Positions 50,089 to 57,967 of a stretch of 64,000 nucleotides of DNA are shown one piece after another. Under the pieces are notes generated by a model. The model was not told the DNA's origin, did not search any database, and saw nothing but the letters and a program-made list of their open reading frames with translations. Position numbers and translations under genes: made by a program. The stretch's first letter is position 1. Every line of letters starts with the position of its first letter. Source of the stretch: Oscillospiraceae bacterium (GTDB lineage Bacteria; Bacillota; Clostridia; Oscillospirales; Ruminococcaceae); contig BQOK01000001.1 of the NCBI GenBank assembly GCA_022835495.1, positions 1,550,001-1,614,000 on the forward strand. The letters run 5' to 3'.

Positions 50089-50445
50089 ATGAAAAAATAT
50101 CAGTTGGGCGCGCTGACCGTAAGCGACAAGGGCTTACAGGACACGAAAGAAGAAATCGTTATCGAGTTAATCGACCGTATGCAAAAGTATGTTGCAGAGG
50201 GTAAAGCGGCATACGAAAACGGGGATTACACCGAAGAACAAAACTTGAACACCATTACAAACCTTTGCGGGCGGTTTTGCGGGCTTGCCGAATTCCTGCA
50301 AATAACAATGGGCATTGATGTTCGGAGAGCGGACGGGCTTCTTTACACGCAAGAAATGTATAACCATTTCCATTATTGGAAGATGAACCTTGAAATTGAG
50401 ATAGGGAGAGAACGAGAAACGGCGGGAGGTTTTGGCGGTGACTAA
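50089..50445 (+). CDS. Phage protein of unknown function
   Basis: The 118-residue acidic protein (KKYQLGALTVSDKGLQDTKE at the start) is not recognised. Its start has GAAAGG then TTGTTCAGTA, part of the shared start-site family of this prophage. Confidence 0.6.
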   Translation: MKKYQLGALTVSDKGLQDTKEEIVIELIDRMQKYVAEGKAAYENGDYTEEQNLNTITNLCGRFCGLAEFLQITMGIDVRRADGLLYTQEMYNHFHYWKMNLEIEIGRERETAGGFGGD

Positions 50446-50635
50446 TTTTGAAAAGCTGACGCAATCCCCCGCGGAGTTTGGGGCATTCCTTCGGGGATTG
50501 CCGATTTTAGAAGGGCCGTGGGACGACGAATTTCACAAACGATATTGCCGTAAGTGCTCTTCTACGGATTGCACATATTGTCCGCATGAGAAGTTCCGGA
50601 ATAATCCGGAATGGTGGCTAAACCTGAAAGCGTGA
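50438..50635 (+). CDS. Small Cys-rich phage protein
   Basis: The 65-residue protein contains YCRKCSSTDCTYCPHEKF, a likely zinc site. GTG 50438 follows GGGAGG and overlaps the previous gene. Its function is unknown. Confidence 0.55.
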   Translation: MTNFEKLTQSPAEFGAFLRGLPILEGPWDDEFHKRYCRKCSSTDCTYCPHEKFRNNPEWWLNLKA

Positions 50636-50661
50636 TAGGCGCGAAAGGAGCTATTCAAACT

Positions 50662-51102
50662 ATGAAAAAGAAACAAAAGACAACCGCCGAAGTGCAAGCG
50701 GCGATTTTTAGGCGGGAACACCGAAAAAGCCCGTTGCGCGGTGGCGTGAAGCTGACCTTGAAGAAGGCGCGGGAATTGGCTTTGCAGGAATTCGGAACAG
50801 CGAAGGGCATTCAGCAGGAAGAAAACACATTGCCGGACTACTACATAATGCGGCTTGGCAATATGCGCGTGCGGATCGCGCCGGACACCTACGGCGGGAC
50901 GGGGTGCATTCTGATTGAAGTTCGCTTGAGCGGATACGGGCGCGCCTTTCAGCTTCACGATCCGGAAACCCTGCAAGAAGACTTCGAGGCAGAAGAACAG
51001 AGGTTGCGAAAAGAACGGCGCGAAGCCCTGCAAGATTGGGTTGGAACAAACGGGGTTGAAGCGTGCCGCGCAGAGGTCGAAAAGATATGGAACGGGGCGT
51101 GA
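50662..51102 (+). CDS. Phage protein of unknown function
   Basis: The 146-residue charged protein contains RIAPDTYGGTGCILIEVRL and a helical tail. ATG 50662 follows the repeated GAAAGGAGCTATTCAAAC site. It is not recognised. Confidence 0.6.
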   Translation: MKKKQKTTAEVQAAIFRREHRKSPLRGGVKLTLKKARELALQEFGTAKGIQQEENTLPDYYIMRLGNMRVRIAPDTYGGTGCILIEVRLSGYGRAFQLHDPETLQEDFEAEEQRLRKERREALQDWVGTNGVEACRAEVEKIWNGA

Positions 51103-51719
51103 AACACAGGCCGCGCCGCCGTTCGCCTCTTCCCTTCCTACTTCTGGCCGTGGCGGTTGTCGGGTGCGCCTTCGCCGTAGCGGTTGCGGCAGTGGTTCCG
51201 ATGGAGGCCGACAGCCCCGGCGGGCAGGATCAAGCGTTGCCAACGCCTACGCTTGAAGAGGCCGAGCGGGACAAGCTGGACGCGCCCGCGGCGGCAACGC
51301 CGACACCTACGCCCGCCCCATACATACCGGACGAAGCGGAAGTTGAAATGCTGGCGCGCCTGATATGGGGCGAAGCCCGCGGCATTCCTTCGGATATGCA
51401 CAAAGCGGCGGTTGTGTGGTGCGCCCTGAACCGCGTTGACGCGGAAGGCTGGCCGGACACCGTGGCCGAAGTGGTAACACAGCCGCACCAATTCGCCGGA
51501 TATTCGCCGGACTATCCGGCAACAGAGGAATTCAAGGCGATTGCCGCCGATGTGCTGATACGGTGGGAGCGGGAAAAACGGGAAGGCGGCGAGGTTGGCC
51601 GCGTCCTTCCCGCTGAATATGTCTTCTTCACGGGTGACGGAGAAGTAAACCATTTCCGGACGGAATACGAAGGCGGCATGTTTTGGGATTGGAGCTTGAA
51701 AAATCCGTACAGCAGTTAA
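51087..51719 (+). CDS. Cell wall hydrolase (SleB domain), membrane-anchored
   Basis: The 210-residue protein has a basic start and one membrane helix (LPFLLLAVAVVGCAFAVAVAA). A Pro/Thr-rich linker (TPTPTPAP) leads to a SleB/Hydrolase_2 domain (EVEMLARLIWGEARGI, AAVVWCALNRVD, VVTQPHQFAGY). The family cleaves peptidoglycan glycan strands. In the early region and with an anchor, it is more likely a wall-modifying than a lysis enzyme. ATG 51087 overlaps the previous gene. Confidence 0.8.
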   Translation: MERGVKHRPRRRSPLPFLLLAVAVVGCAFAVAVAAVVPMEADSPGGQDQALPTPTLEEAERDKLDAPAAATPTPTPAPYIPDEAEVEMLARLIWGEARGIPSDMHKAAVVWCALNRVDAEGWPDTVAEVVTQPHQFAGYSPDYPATEEFKAIAADVLIRWEREKREGGEVGRVLPAEYVFFTGDGEVNHFRTEYEGGMFWDWSLKNPYSS

Positions 51720-51740
51720 GTGAAAGGAGCCATTCAAACT

Positions 51741-52061
51741 ATGTCGAAGCAGAAGCAGGACAAGCAGGGCGGCGGCTGGCAGTTCCCCCGCCCGCTCGAA
51801 ATTATCAAGTGCAAAGAGGGCAACAAAGAATACATGAAGGAACGCCCCGCACGCAAGCCTTACGGAAGGATCGTCAAGGTGTGCGAATTCAGCCTTGAAG
51901 TCGTCGCAGAGTTTGGCGACGACGACGCGCGGACAGTGTGGAGGCTGGCAAAGCGGGCGGCGCGCGACTTCTTGCGGGTATCGTGGATAAATACGGCCAT
52001 TGTAACCGCCGCGAAAACCGATCGCCCTTATATGGCCGTGATTGTTTACGGCAAATATTAA
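51741..52061 (+). CDS. Phage protein of unknown function
   Basis: The 106-residue basic protein (GRIVKVCEFSLEVVAEFGDD) is not recognised. Its start uses the GAAAGGAGCCATTCAAAC site. Confidence 0.6.
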   Translation: MSKQKQDKQGGGWQFPRPLEIIKCKEGNKEYMKERPARKPYGRIVKVCEFSLEVVAEFGDDDARTVWRLAKRAARDFLRVSWINTAIVTAAKTDRPYMAVIVYGKY

Positions 52062-52074
52062 GGGGGCGGCGGGA

Positions 52075-52617
52075 ATGTCAAACAAAGCGGAGCTTTTGAA
52101 GAAAATAAAAGCCCTTGCCGATCGGGGCGTTGACGGAGAGCGCGAGAGCGCACAAACCCTTCTTGCCCGCCTGATGGAGCAATACGGGATCAGCGAAACC
52201 GATCTTGAAGAGGAACGCCGCGAAACGGCGTGGTTCCGGTACAGTCAAGAAACCGAACGCCGCTTGCTGAACCAGATTATTTACATGGTAACGGGAAGAT
52301 CGGGCTTCGGTTGCGTAGGATCGTATAGCGGGCGCAAGCGGAAGGAAACGGGCGTGAATTGCACAGCCGCGGAACGGTTGGAGATCGAAGCAAATTACAA
52401 ATTCTTCAAGGTTGCTATGGAAGCGGAGCTTGAAATATTCTATACGGCATTTTCAAGCAAAAACCACCTTTTCCCCTCCGAAGACAAAGTGAAGCCGAAG
52501 AGCATTAAAGACCTTACGCCGGAAGAACGAGAAAAGGTTTTGAAAGCTGGCTTGATGATGGAGGGAATGGAGCGGCACACATTACGCAAGGCCATTGCCG
52601 CGGGCGAAACCGAGTAA
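52075..52617 (+). CDS. DUF2786-like phage protein
   Basis: The 180-residue protein begins with LLKKIKALADRGVDGERESA and TLLARLMEQYGISETDLEEE, the DUF2786 pattern. The rest is helical. DUF2786 proteins occur widely in phages with no known role. GGGGGCGGCGGGA precedes the ATG. Confidence 0.65.
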   Translation: MSNKAELLKKIKALADRGVDGERESAQTLLARLMEQYGISETDLEEERRETAWFRYSQETERRLLNQIIYMVTGRSGFGCVGSYSGRKRKETGVNCTAAERLEIEANYKFFKVAMEAELEIFYTAFSSKNHLFPSEDKVKPKSIKDLTPEEREKVLKAGLMMEGMERHTLRKAIAAGETE

Positions 52618-52630
52618 AGGAGGATCACAC

Positions 52631-52927
52631 ATGCAAAGAGCTATTCAAAACACACAGGCGGCCACGCGCCGCCGTTCCCGCCCTCTTCGGGTAGCGGGAA
52701 GCACATTGACGGCGAATGTTGCCTTTGCCGTCCTGAAATACGCCGCCCTTACCGCGGCGGGCGTTCTTCTCTTCCGTTGGGGGCAGGGGTACGCCCTTGC
52801 CGAACGCGGATACAAGGCGATCGGCGGTGAAGCGTTGCTTTTAGGGTTGCCGCTGTTCTGGTATCTGACGGAAACCACGATCCGCGATACCGTGCGGGAC
52901 TTCCGGAAGGGAGGCCGCCGCAAATGA
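52631..52927 (+). CDS. Small phage membrane protein
   Basis: The 98-residue protein has two hydrophobic helices (VAFAVLKYAALTAAGVLLF and ALLLGLPLFWYLTETTI) between basic ends. AAAGGAGGATCACAC precedes the ATG. It overlaps the next gene by four bases. Confidence 0.6.
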   Translation: MQRAIQNTQAATRRRSRPLRVAGSTLTANVAFAVLKYAALTAAGVLLFRWGQGYALAERGYKAIGGEALLLGLPLFWYLTETTIRDTVRDFRKGGRRK

Positions 52928-53586
52928 AGATAAAGAGCATTGCCGCGATATGCAAGAAAAACAAACAGGTTGTTTTGTTCAACCGATACAGCGATAGCGG
53001 CACATTATCGCAGTACATAGGCGACGGAAACGCGGTTTACCCTATTTCCGGCCTTCCGGAGCTGGACGAAGAAAGCATTTTAACGATCTTCGATGTGCCG
53101 GAGAAACAGCGCGAAGACTGGCTTGTGCGGTATCGTGACATTCCGGAGGGGATCAGCTTCGAGGACACCGACGCAACCGAAAAGATCATTGAACAAGGCA
53201 ACCTTTCGATTGTGTATAGCGGAAAGACCTTGAAACCATTGCAGACGCGCCGCGGGCTGGTTTTCATCGAAAGCCGCTATTTGTCGCCCGTTTCAGATGT
53301 GCTTGATGTATTGGAGCTTTACGAGCGGGTAACGCCTTTCGGTGCGCCGTATATCGTAGCAAAAGCGGGCTTCCTGCTTCAAGCGGTAATTATGCCGTGT
53401 GATGTTATAAGCGCGCAATTCGTCCAACGCCTGCAAGAGCTGACACGGCAATGCGCCGTTTCTCTTGACCTTCGGGAACAGGAGCGGGAGCGGCAGGCCG
53501 CCGCAGAGAGCGCGGGGCAATTCAAGGTTGATCCGGAAACGGGGGCAATCATTGAACCGGAAAGCGAGGCGGGCGACGATGATTAG
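52924..53586 (+). CDS. Phage protein of unknown function
   Basis: The 220-residue acidic protein starts MKIKSIAAICKKNKQVVLF and has a Glu/Arg-rich coiled tail (SLDLREQERERQAAAESAG). It is not recognised. It overlaps both neighbours. Confidence 0.6.
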   Translation: MKIKSIAAICKKNKQVVLFNRYSDSGTLSQYIGDGNAVYPISGLPELDEESILTIFDVPEKQREDWLVRYRDIPEGISFEDTDATEKIIEQGNLSIVYSGKTLKPLQTRRGLVFIESRYLSPVSDVLDVLELYERVTPFGAPYIVAKAGFLLQAVIMPCDVISAQFVQRLQELTRQCAVSLDLREQERERQAAAESAGQFKVDPETGAIIEPESEAGDDD

Positions 53587-53869
53587 GACGCAGAGGCATT
53601 CCCGCTTTGTGCTGATGTCGCTTGATGAAATCCGCGCCACGCGGGACATTGTATTGCAGACGGAGGAAACGAAAAGCAATTTTTCCGGATCGGGCAAAAC
53701 GGTTTATATTTGCGAAGTTGTGCGCCCTTGCGATTATCAAAAGGAAACGGACACCGCCGCGGACAAGCTGGCCGCAGAGATCGAGCGGGTAAACGCTGAC
53801 AACCGCGCCTTGCGCCGGAAGATCGAACGCCTTGAACGGGAATTGCAGAAAGCGAGGGCGGGCGAATGA
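53579..53869 (+). CDS. Phage protein with C-terminal coiled coil
   Basis: The 96-residue protein ends in a strong coiled coil (AAEIERVNADNRALRRKIER). Its start and stop overlap the neighbouring genes. Function unknown. Confidence 0.55.
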   Translation: MIRTQRHSRFVLMSLDEIRATRDIVLQTEETKSNFSGSGKTVYICEVVRPCDYQKETDTAADKLAAEIERVNADNRALRRKIERLERELQKARAGE

Positions 53870-54320
53870 ACAAGGCTTTGTTATCCTCTAAAAATATGTG
53901 CTGGTGTACGCCGCAAGACTTCTTCGACAAGCTGAACGAAGAATTTTCCTTCACGCTGGACGCGGCGGCCACAGACAAAACGGCAAAATGCCCGCTATAT
54001 TTCACGCCGGAAACGGACGGGCTTAAATCCTCTTGGAAGGTTGCGGGGGGGGTACGGTATTTTGCAATCCCCCGTATGGGCGCGAAATCGGAAAGTGGGT
54101 TCAAAAGGCATACGAAGAGGCGCAGGCCGGAACGCCGATTGTTCTCCTTATTCCAGCGCGTACCGATACAAGCTATTTCCACAATTTTATATACCACAAA
54201 GCGGAAATTCGCTTTATTCGTGGGCGGCTTCGGTTTACGGACGACGACGGCAACGCCGCCGATCCCGCGCCCTTCCCCTCTATGCTGGTGATTTATAACG
54301 GAAAGGCGGTGAAATCGTGA
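53866..54320 (+). pseudogene. Phage DNA N6-adenine methyltransferase (Dam-type), frameshifted at a G8 run
   Basis: The first frame encodes NMCWCTPQDFFDKLNEEFSF and TLDAAATDKTAKCPLYFTPE. A different frame then gives VFCNPPYGREIGKWVQKAYE with the catalytic NPPY. The break lies in eight G bases (54045-54052). Nine G bases, or a -1 slip, would join the parts into a protein of about 150 residues ending at 54320. It may be a phase-variable gene, a mutant or a read error. Confidence 0.75.
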
Positions 54321-54484
54321 AATACAAGGTTTGCGATCGGTGCGGAAGTCACCTTGACTATGGCGAAACATGCGAATGCGTGAAAGAGGCCGAACAGGAA
54401 GAGAGGGTGCGCAATGCTGAAAATCAGAAGGATCAAAACAGACAAGTTCAAAACCGCGGCGTTTTGGATCGAAAAGCGGGATAA
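54317..54484 (+). CDS. Small zinc-ribbon phage protein
   Basis: GTG 54317 follows AAAGGCGGTGAAATC and encodes 55 residues beginning MKYKVCDRCGSHLDYGETCE and followed by a Cys, a probable zinc site. It overlaps the methyltransferase stop and the next gene. Confidence 0.55.
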   Translation: MKYKVCDRCGSHLDYGETCECVKEAEQEERVRNAENQKDQNRQVQNRGVLDRKAG

Positions 54485-54599
54485 CGAATACATAGCGTGC
54501 CGAACGCTTGTAAACGCCATTTTGGGTATTGCTTCCCCTTCTATTATGAGCAGAGGGCAAGAGGCGTTGAAAAAGGCGTATGAAACGCGCCGAATTTGA
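54414..54599 (+). CDS. Small basic phage protein
   Basis: The 61-residue protein (MLKIRRIKTDKFKTAAFWIE at the start) is not recognised. GAGAGGGTGCGCA precedes the ATG. It overlaps the previous frame by 71 bases; one of the two may not be real. Confidence 0.45.
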   Translation: MLKIRRIKTDKFKTAAFWIEKRDNEYIACRTLVNAILGIASPSIMSRGQEALKKAYETRRI

Positions 54600-54616
54600 A
54601 AGGAGCAGTTCAGACG

Positions 54617-55000
54617 ATGGAAAAACAGGGATTGAACGAGCTTGCCGCGGCGGTACATGAAAATGCCGTTGCGCATGGCTGGTGGGAGCAGGAACGGGAA
54701 TTGCCTGAAATCCTTATGCTTTGCGTTTCGGAGCTTGCGGAGGCTTTGGAAGAGTACCGCGCCGGAAAGCCGAACATTTATTACAATGTCGAAGGCGAAG
54801 AAATACTTTATGCGGACGGGGAGGCGTGCGAAAAGTACGAGCGGCGCAAGCCGGAAGGCGTGGCGGTGGAATTGGCCGATTGCATGATCCGCATTCTGGA
54901 CTATTGCGGGCGCGCCGGAATTGATATTGAAGAGGCAATACGGATCAAGCACGAATACAACAAAACCCGCCCATATCGTCACGGCGGGAAGAAATGTTAA
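54617..55000 (+). CDS. MazG-like nucleotide pyrophosphohydrolase
   Basis: The 127-residue protein has the helical MazG pattern: LMLCVSELAEALEEYRAGKP and VAVELADCMIRILDYCGRAG, with metal-binding Glu and Asp residues, then IEEAIRIKHEYNKTRPYRHG. Such phage enzymes cleave nucleoside triphosphates or alarmones. The start has GAAAGGAGCAGTTCAGAC, one of the repeated sites. Confidence 0.8.
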   Translation: MEKQGLNELAAAVHENAVAHGWWEQERELPEILMLCVSELAEALEEYRAGKPNIYYNVEGEEILYADGEACEKYERRKPEGVAVELADCMIRILDYCGRAGIDIEEAIRIKHEYNKTRPYRHGGKKC

Positions 55001-55797
55001 AGCGGCCGCCCGCCGATGTAAAACCCGTATTGAAATATGCTGGTGCAAAATGGAGAATTGCGGATTGGATCAGCGGGTTTTTCCCACCACATGAAATATA
55101 CCTTGAACCGTTCTTTGGTTCGGGTGCGGTTTTCTTCCGAAAAGCCCCCGCGCGGCTGGAAACAATAAACGACATTGACGGAAATGTTGTAAATCTCTTC
55201 CGCGTATTACGGGAACAGCCGGAACAGCTGGCGGCCTTGATTGAGTTAACACCGTGGGCGCGGGACGAATACTATTCTTCCTATGAAAAAACAGGGGAGC
55301 CGGTGGAAGACGCACGACGCTTTCTTGTTCGGTGCTGGCAGGCATTCGGGACAATGACGGCGGCGCGGACGGGTTGGCGGCATAGCGCAACAGGGCGTTC
55401 GCCTGTTATGCCGCAACAGTGGAACAGGCTTCCGGATAAACTGGAAGCGGCGGCAACCAGATTAAAGGACGCGCAAATAGAAAACATGGACGCGGTACAG
55501 CTGATAAAGAAATATAACGATCCGCGTTGCCTTATTTACGCCGATCCACCATACACGCCGGAAACGCGCCGCAAAAATATATATGCGCAGGAAATGACGA
55601 CAGAACAACACATACAGCTGTTAGAGGCATTAAGGGCGCATAGTGGTTCGGTGGTATTGAGCGGGTATGCAAACGAGATTTACGACAACATGTTGCACGA
55701 TTGGAAGCGGATAGAAAAACGCGCGCTTGCGGAGCGTGGGCAAACAAGAACCGAAATTCTATGGATCAAAAACGCGAAAGGCGGCGAAGAACCATGA
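54994..55797 (+). CDS. D12-class DNA adenine methyltransferase
   Basis: The 267-residue protein has the cofactor motif VLKYAGAKWRIADWI then EPFFGSGAVFF and the catalytic motif IYADPPYTPETRR. It methylates adenine in DNA, probably to shield the phage from host restriction. It overlaps the MazG-like gene by seven bases. Confidence 0.9.
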   Translation: MLKRPPADVKPVLKYAGAKWRIADWISGFFPPHEIYLEPFFGSGAVFFRKAPARLETINDIDGNVVNLFRVLREQPEQLAALIELTPWARDEYYSSYEKTGEPVEDARRFLVRCWQAFGTMTAARTGWRHSATGRSPVMPQQWNRLPDKLEAAATRLKDAQIENMDAVQLIKKYNDPRCLIYADPPYTPETRRKNIYAQEMTTEQHIQLLEALRAHSGSVVLSGYANEIYDNMLHDWKRIEKRALAERGQTRTEILWIKNAKGGEEP

Positions 55798-55985
55798 TGA
55801 ACGAGCAGGAAAAGCCGCATATTCCGGAATTGAAGCCGTGCCGCTATTGCGGCGGCAATGCAGAGATTTTGAAGCGGCGTTTTTCCTATTTTGAGCCGCG
55901 CCCCCTTATTCGGTGCGCGTCGTGCGGGATTGCAACAAGGGAGTTTGAAACGGTGGAACAGGCCGTTGAATACTGGAACAAATGA
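55794..55985 (+). CDS. Lar-like restriction alleviation protein
   Basis: The 63-residue protein has ELKPCRYCGGNAEIL and IRCASCGIATREFETVEQAV, the Lar/zinc-ribbon pattern with the EYWN ending. Lar-type proteins are linked to protection from type I restriction. It overlaps the methyltransferase stop. Confidence 0.75.
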   Translation: MMNEQEKPHIPELKPCRYCGGNAEILKRRFSYFEPRPLIRCASCGIATREFETVEQAVEYWNK

Positions 55986-55999
55986 AAGGAGCTATTCAA

Positions 56000-56917
56000 A
56001 TGGAAAAGACTTTGAAAACCGGAAAGATCGGACAGTTTGGCGCAGAAAGCCGCGTTACATACGGCGGCGTGAAGTGGGTTGTGCTGGACGCACGCCCGAA
56101 TATGTCGCTTTGCCTTGCGGAAGATGTATTGAAGGACGAAAACGGCGAAGTTCGGTACATGGCTTTCGACACGGACAACAAGAACGATTTTGCCGCCTCT
56201 TCCGTCCGCGCTTTCCTGAACGGTGATTTTCTGGAAGAGCTGGCCGCCGCGGGTGCGGACAAAGAAGCATTTGTGCCGATCGTCCTTGACCTGACTTCCG
56301 ACGACGGTTTAGACGACTACGGCACAGACAGCGCAAAGATCGGGCTTATCACGGATCAGATGTACCGCGCGTTCCGCAAAATCATTCCGAAAGCGTCGGA
56401 AGACTATTGGACTTGTACCCCGTTTTCAACCGAGCGGAACGGCTATAAAAGTTTTGTGCGCCTTGTCGACACTTCGGGGGCGTTGAACTACTACAGCGCG
56501 TACTGCGGCCTCCGGGGCGTGCGTCCGCTTTGCGCTCTGAAATCTGATATTTTGGTATCCTATGACGAAGACGAAGTGAACGAGCGCAAGCCGTCGTTCG
56601 GTGAAATGATCGGGAAAGCCCTTGCGGAAGGGCTGAACAAGGCCATTTTCGGGGAAGGTGAAGAGCCGAAGGGCATTCTTGCCGAAGTGGAGGCGCAGGC
56701 CGCCCGCGAAAAGGAACAGAAAGACGAAGAGCAGAAGCGCGCGGACGCGGTGGACATGATGAAGCACATTGCCGCCGCCTTCGATATTCCGGCCACAATC
56801 GGAGAAGGAAAACAGGAAGAGCAGGAAAAAGAAGCAAAACAGCTTTTCGGCTGGTATTCGGAGCTGAAAAAGGCCGGATTTACCGACGCGCAGGCGTTCG
56901 AGCTTATCAAGGGATAA
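56000..56917 (+). CDS. DUF6273-like phage protein
   Basis: The 305-residue protein has YGGVKWVVLDARPNMSLCL, SSVRAFLNGDFLEEL and GLRGVRPLCALKSDI, as in DUF6273 proteins with a C-type-lectin-like or sulfatase-modifying-enzyme-like fold. A charged C-terminal part follows. GAAAGGAGCTATTCAA precedes the ATG. Function unknown. Confidence 0.6.
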   Translation: MEKTLKTGKIGQFGAESRVTYGGVKWVVLDARPNMSLCLAEDVLKDENGEVRYMAFDTDNKNDFAASSVRAFLNGDFLEELAAAGADKEAFVPIVLDLTSDDGLDDYGTDSAKIGLITDQMYRAFRKIIPKASEDYWTCTPFSTERNGYKSFVRLVDTSGALNYYSAYCGLRGVRPLCALKSDILVSYDEDEVNERKPSFGEMIGKALAEGLNKAIFGEGEEPKGILAEVEAQAAREKEQKDEEQKRADAVDMMKHIAAAFDIPATIGEGKQEEQEKEAKQLFGWYSELKKAGFTDAQAFELIKG

Positions 56918-56988
56918 CAGAAAAGGCCGCCCCGCACGATGGGGCGGCCTATCCCCTATACATTATATATAGAAAGGACGGGTTCAAA

Positions 56989-57132
56989 ATGACGGCGTTT
57001 GAATTTATGGTTGCCGCCTTTTATGCGCTTGTCGGCGTGGTTTGCCTTTCCGTGGCGGTTGTGATCGCGTATGCCGTTGTGGTAGGCATTTACAGAGGAT
57101 TGAAGGGCGGTGGACACCGTGGAAGAAAATAA
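56989..57132 (+). CDS. Very small phage membrane protein
   Basis: ATG 56989 follows AAAGGACGGGTTCAAA and encodes 47 residues, mostly one long hydrophobic helix (AAFYALVGVVCLSVAVVIAY), with a basic tail (GGGHRGRK). Confidence 0.6.
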   Translation: MTAFEFMVAAFYALVGVVCLSVAVVIAYAVVVGIYRGLKGGGHRGRK

Positions 57133-57529
57133 AACCTTCAACGAAGAAGTCATTATTGAAATGGCGCACACGATGGGTTTTGACCTTGCGCACGCGTGCG
57201 CGGCGGCGGCTGACGCATTCGCCCGCGGCGTGGCCGATGGCTTCGCCGCCTATGCGCAAGAGCTGGCCGCCGAAAACGGAGGCGTTGAGCTGGTACACGA
57301 TGAAGAAGACGAAGAACCGGAGTTGAAAACGGATATTCAGGATTGCCGCCGTTGCTGGTGCGACACATGCGGCAGACTGGAAGAATGCGAAAAGCACCGC
57401 GACGGCACACAGCCGGACGGCTTGCGCCCGCTTCCGTGTATCGGGTGCGTGAATGGCCTTCGGTTCAAGCCGAAGGAAGAAGAGCCTTGCGAAGAGTACA
57501 CGGAGGCCGCGGGCTTCAATAACGGATAG
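57119..57529 (+). CDS. Cys-rich phage protein
   Basis: The 136-residue acidic protein ends with a Cys pattern (DCRRCWCDTCGRLEECEKH, then LPCIGCVNGLRF), a likely zinc-binding region. GTG 57119 or GTG 57110 may be the start. A terminator follows. Confidence 0.6.
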   Translation: MEENKTFNEEVIIEMAHTMGFDLAHACAAAADAFARGVADGFAAYAQELAAENGGVELVHDEEDEEPELKTDIQDCRRCWCDTCGRLEECEKHRDGTQPDGLRPLPCIGCVNGLRFKPKEEEPCEEYTEAAGFNNG

Positions 57530-57536
57530 AAAAGAA

Positions 57537-57572
57537 GAAGGCGGCTTGCGTTGCCTGCAAGCCGCCTTTCCC
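57537..57572 (+). terminator. Terminator of the early phage genes
   Basis: AAGGCGGCTTGC pairs with GCAAGCCGCCTT around a short loop and is followed by TTCCCCC. Confidence 0.65.
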
Positions 57573-57606
57573 CCTTCGCGTCGCCGCGAAAAGAGCTATT
57601 CAAACT

Positions 57607-57720
57607 AACGACAGTATAACACCGCGGCGGCAGAATGTCAAGAAACGCCGGAACACGGCGTATTACGGGCTTGTAATGGGTATTAACACATGGACGGAAA
57701 AGCAGAATTCCGGAAGTGCT
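57607..57720 (+). other. Non-coding stretch before the long hairpin
   Basis: No gene is seen here. It holds a small CGCCG/CGGCG hairpin near 57643 and AT-rich stretches that could include a promoter, but no clear -35/-10 pair. Confidence 0.4.
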
Positions 57721-57872
57721 GGTTTGTATTCAATTCCCCGTCGCCTGCTTTATCAGGATCACGGAGGCGGCAAGCTGTCAAGGGTGCGACAGCACCGCGA
57801 AAGCGGCTTGCCCTTGATGGGTTGTTGCCGGAGTGATAGAAGCAGGAAAGGCGGCGGGGATAAATACAAACC
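57721..57872 (+). ncRNA. Long structured hairpin, candidate RNA or replication origin
   Basis: The 152 bases fold into one long stem. GGTTTGTATT pairs with AATACAAACC, TCCCCGTCGCC with GGCGGCGGGGA, TGCTT with AAGCA and TATCA with TGATA. Then GGCGGCAA pairs with TTGTTGCC, TCAAGGG with CCCTTGA, and CCGC-GAAA-GCGG caps it with a GNRA loop. About 50 base pairs are formed with small internal loops. It lies directly upstream of an HUH Rep gene. No open frame explains it. Confidence 0.55.
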
Positions 57873-57967
57873 TTCCGGCCTTGCGTGTTCAATTCCTTTG
57901 AGCCTGCTTCCCCCTTTAGGGGGACGGGAGGGGGTGAAACCTTTACCACGAGCAGGGAGGAAACAAC

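Noticed and set aside
57880-57905. Possible tRNA T-arm (GTTCAATTCC)
   Set aside because: No matching acceptor or anticodon arms could be placed around it.
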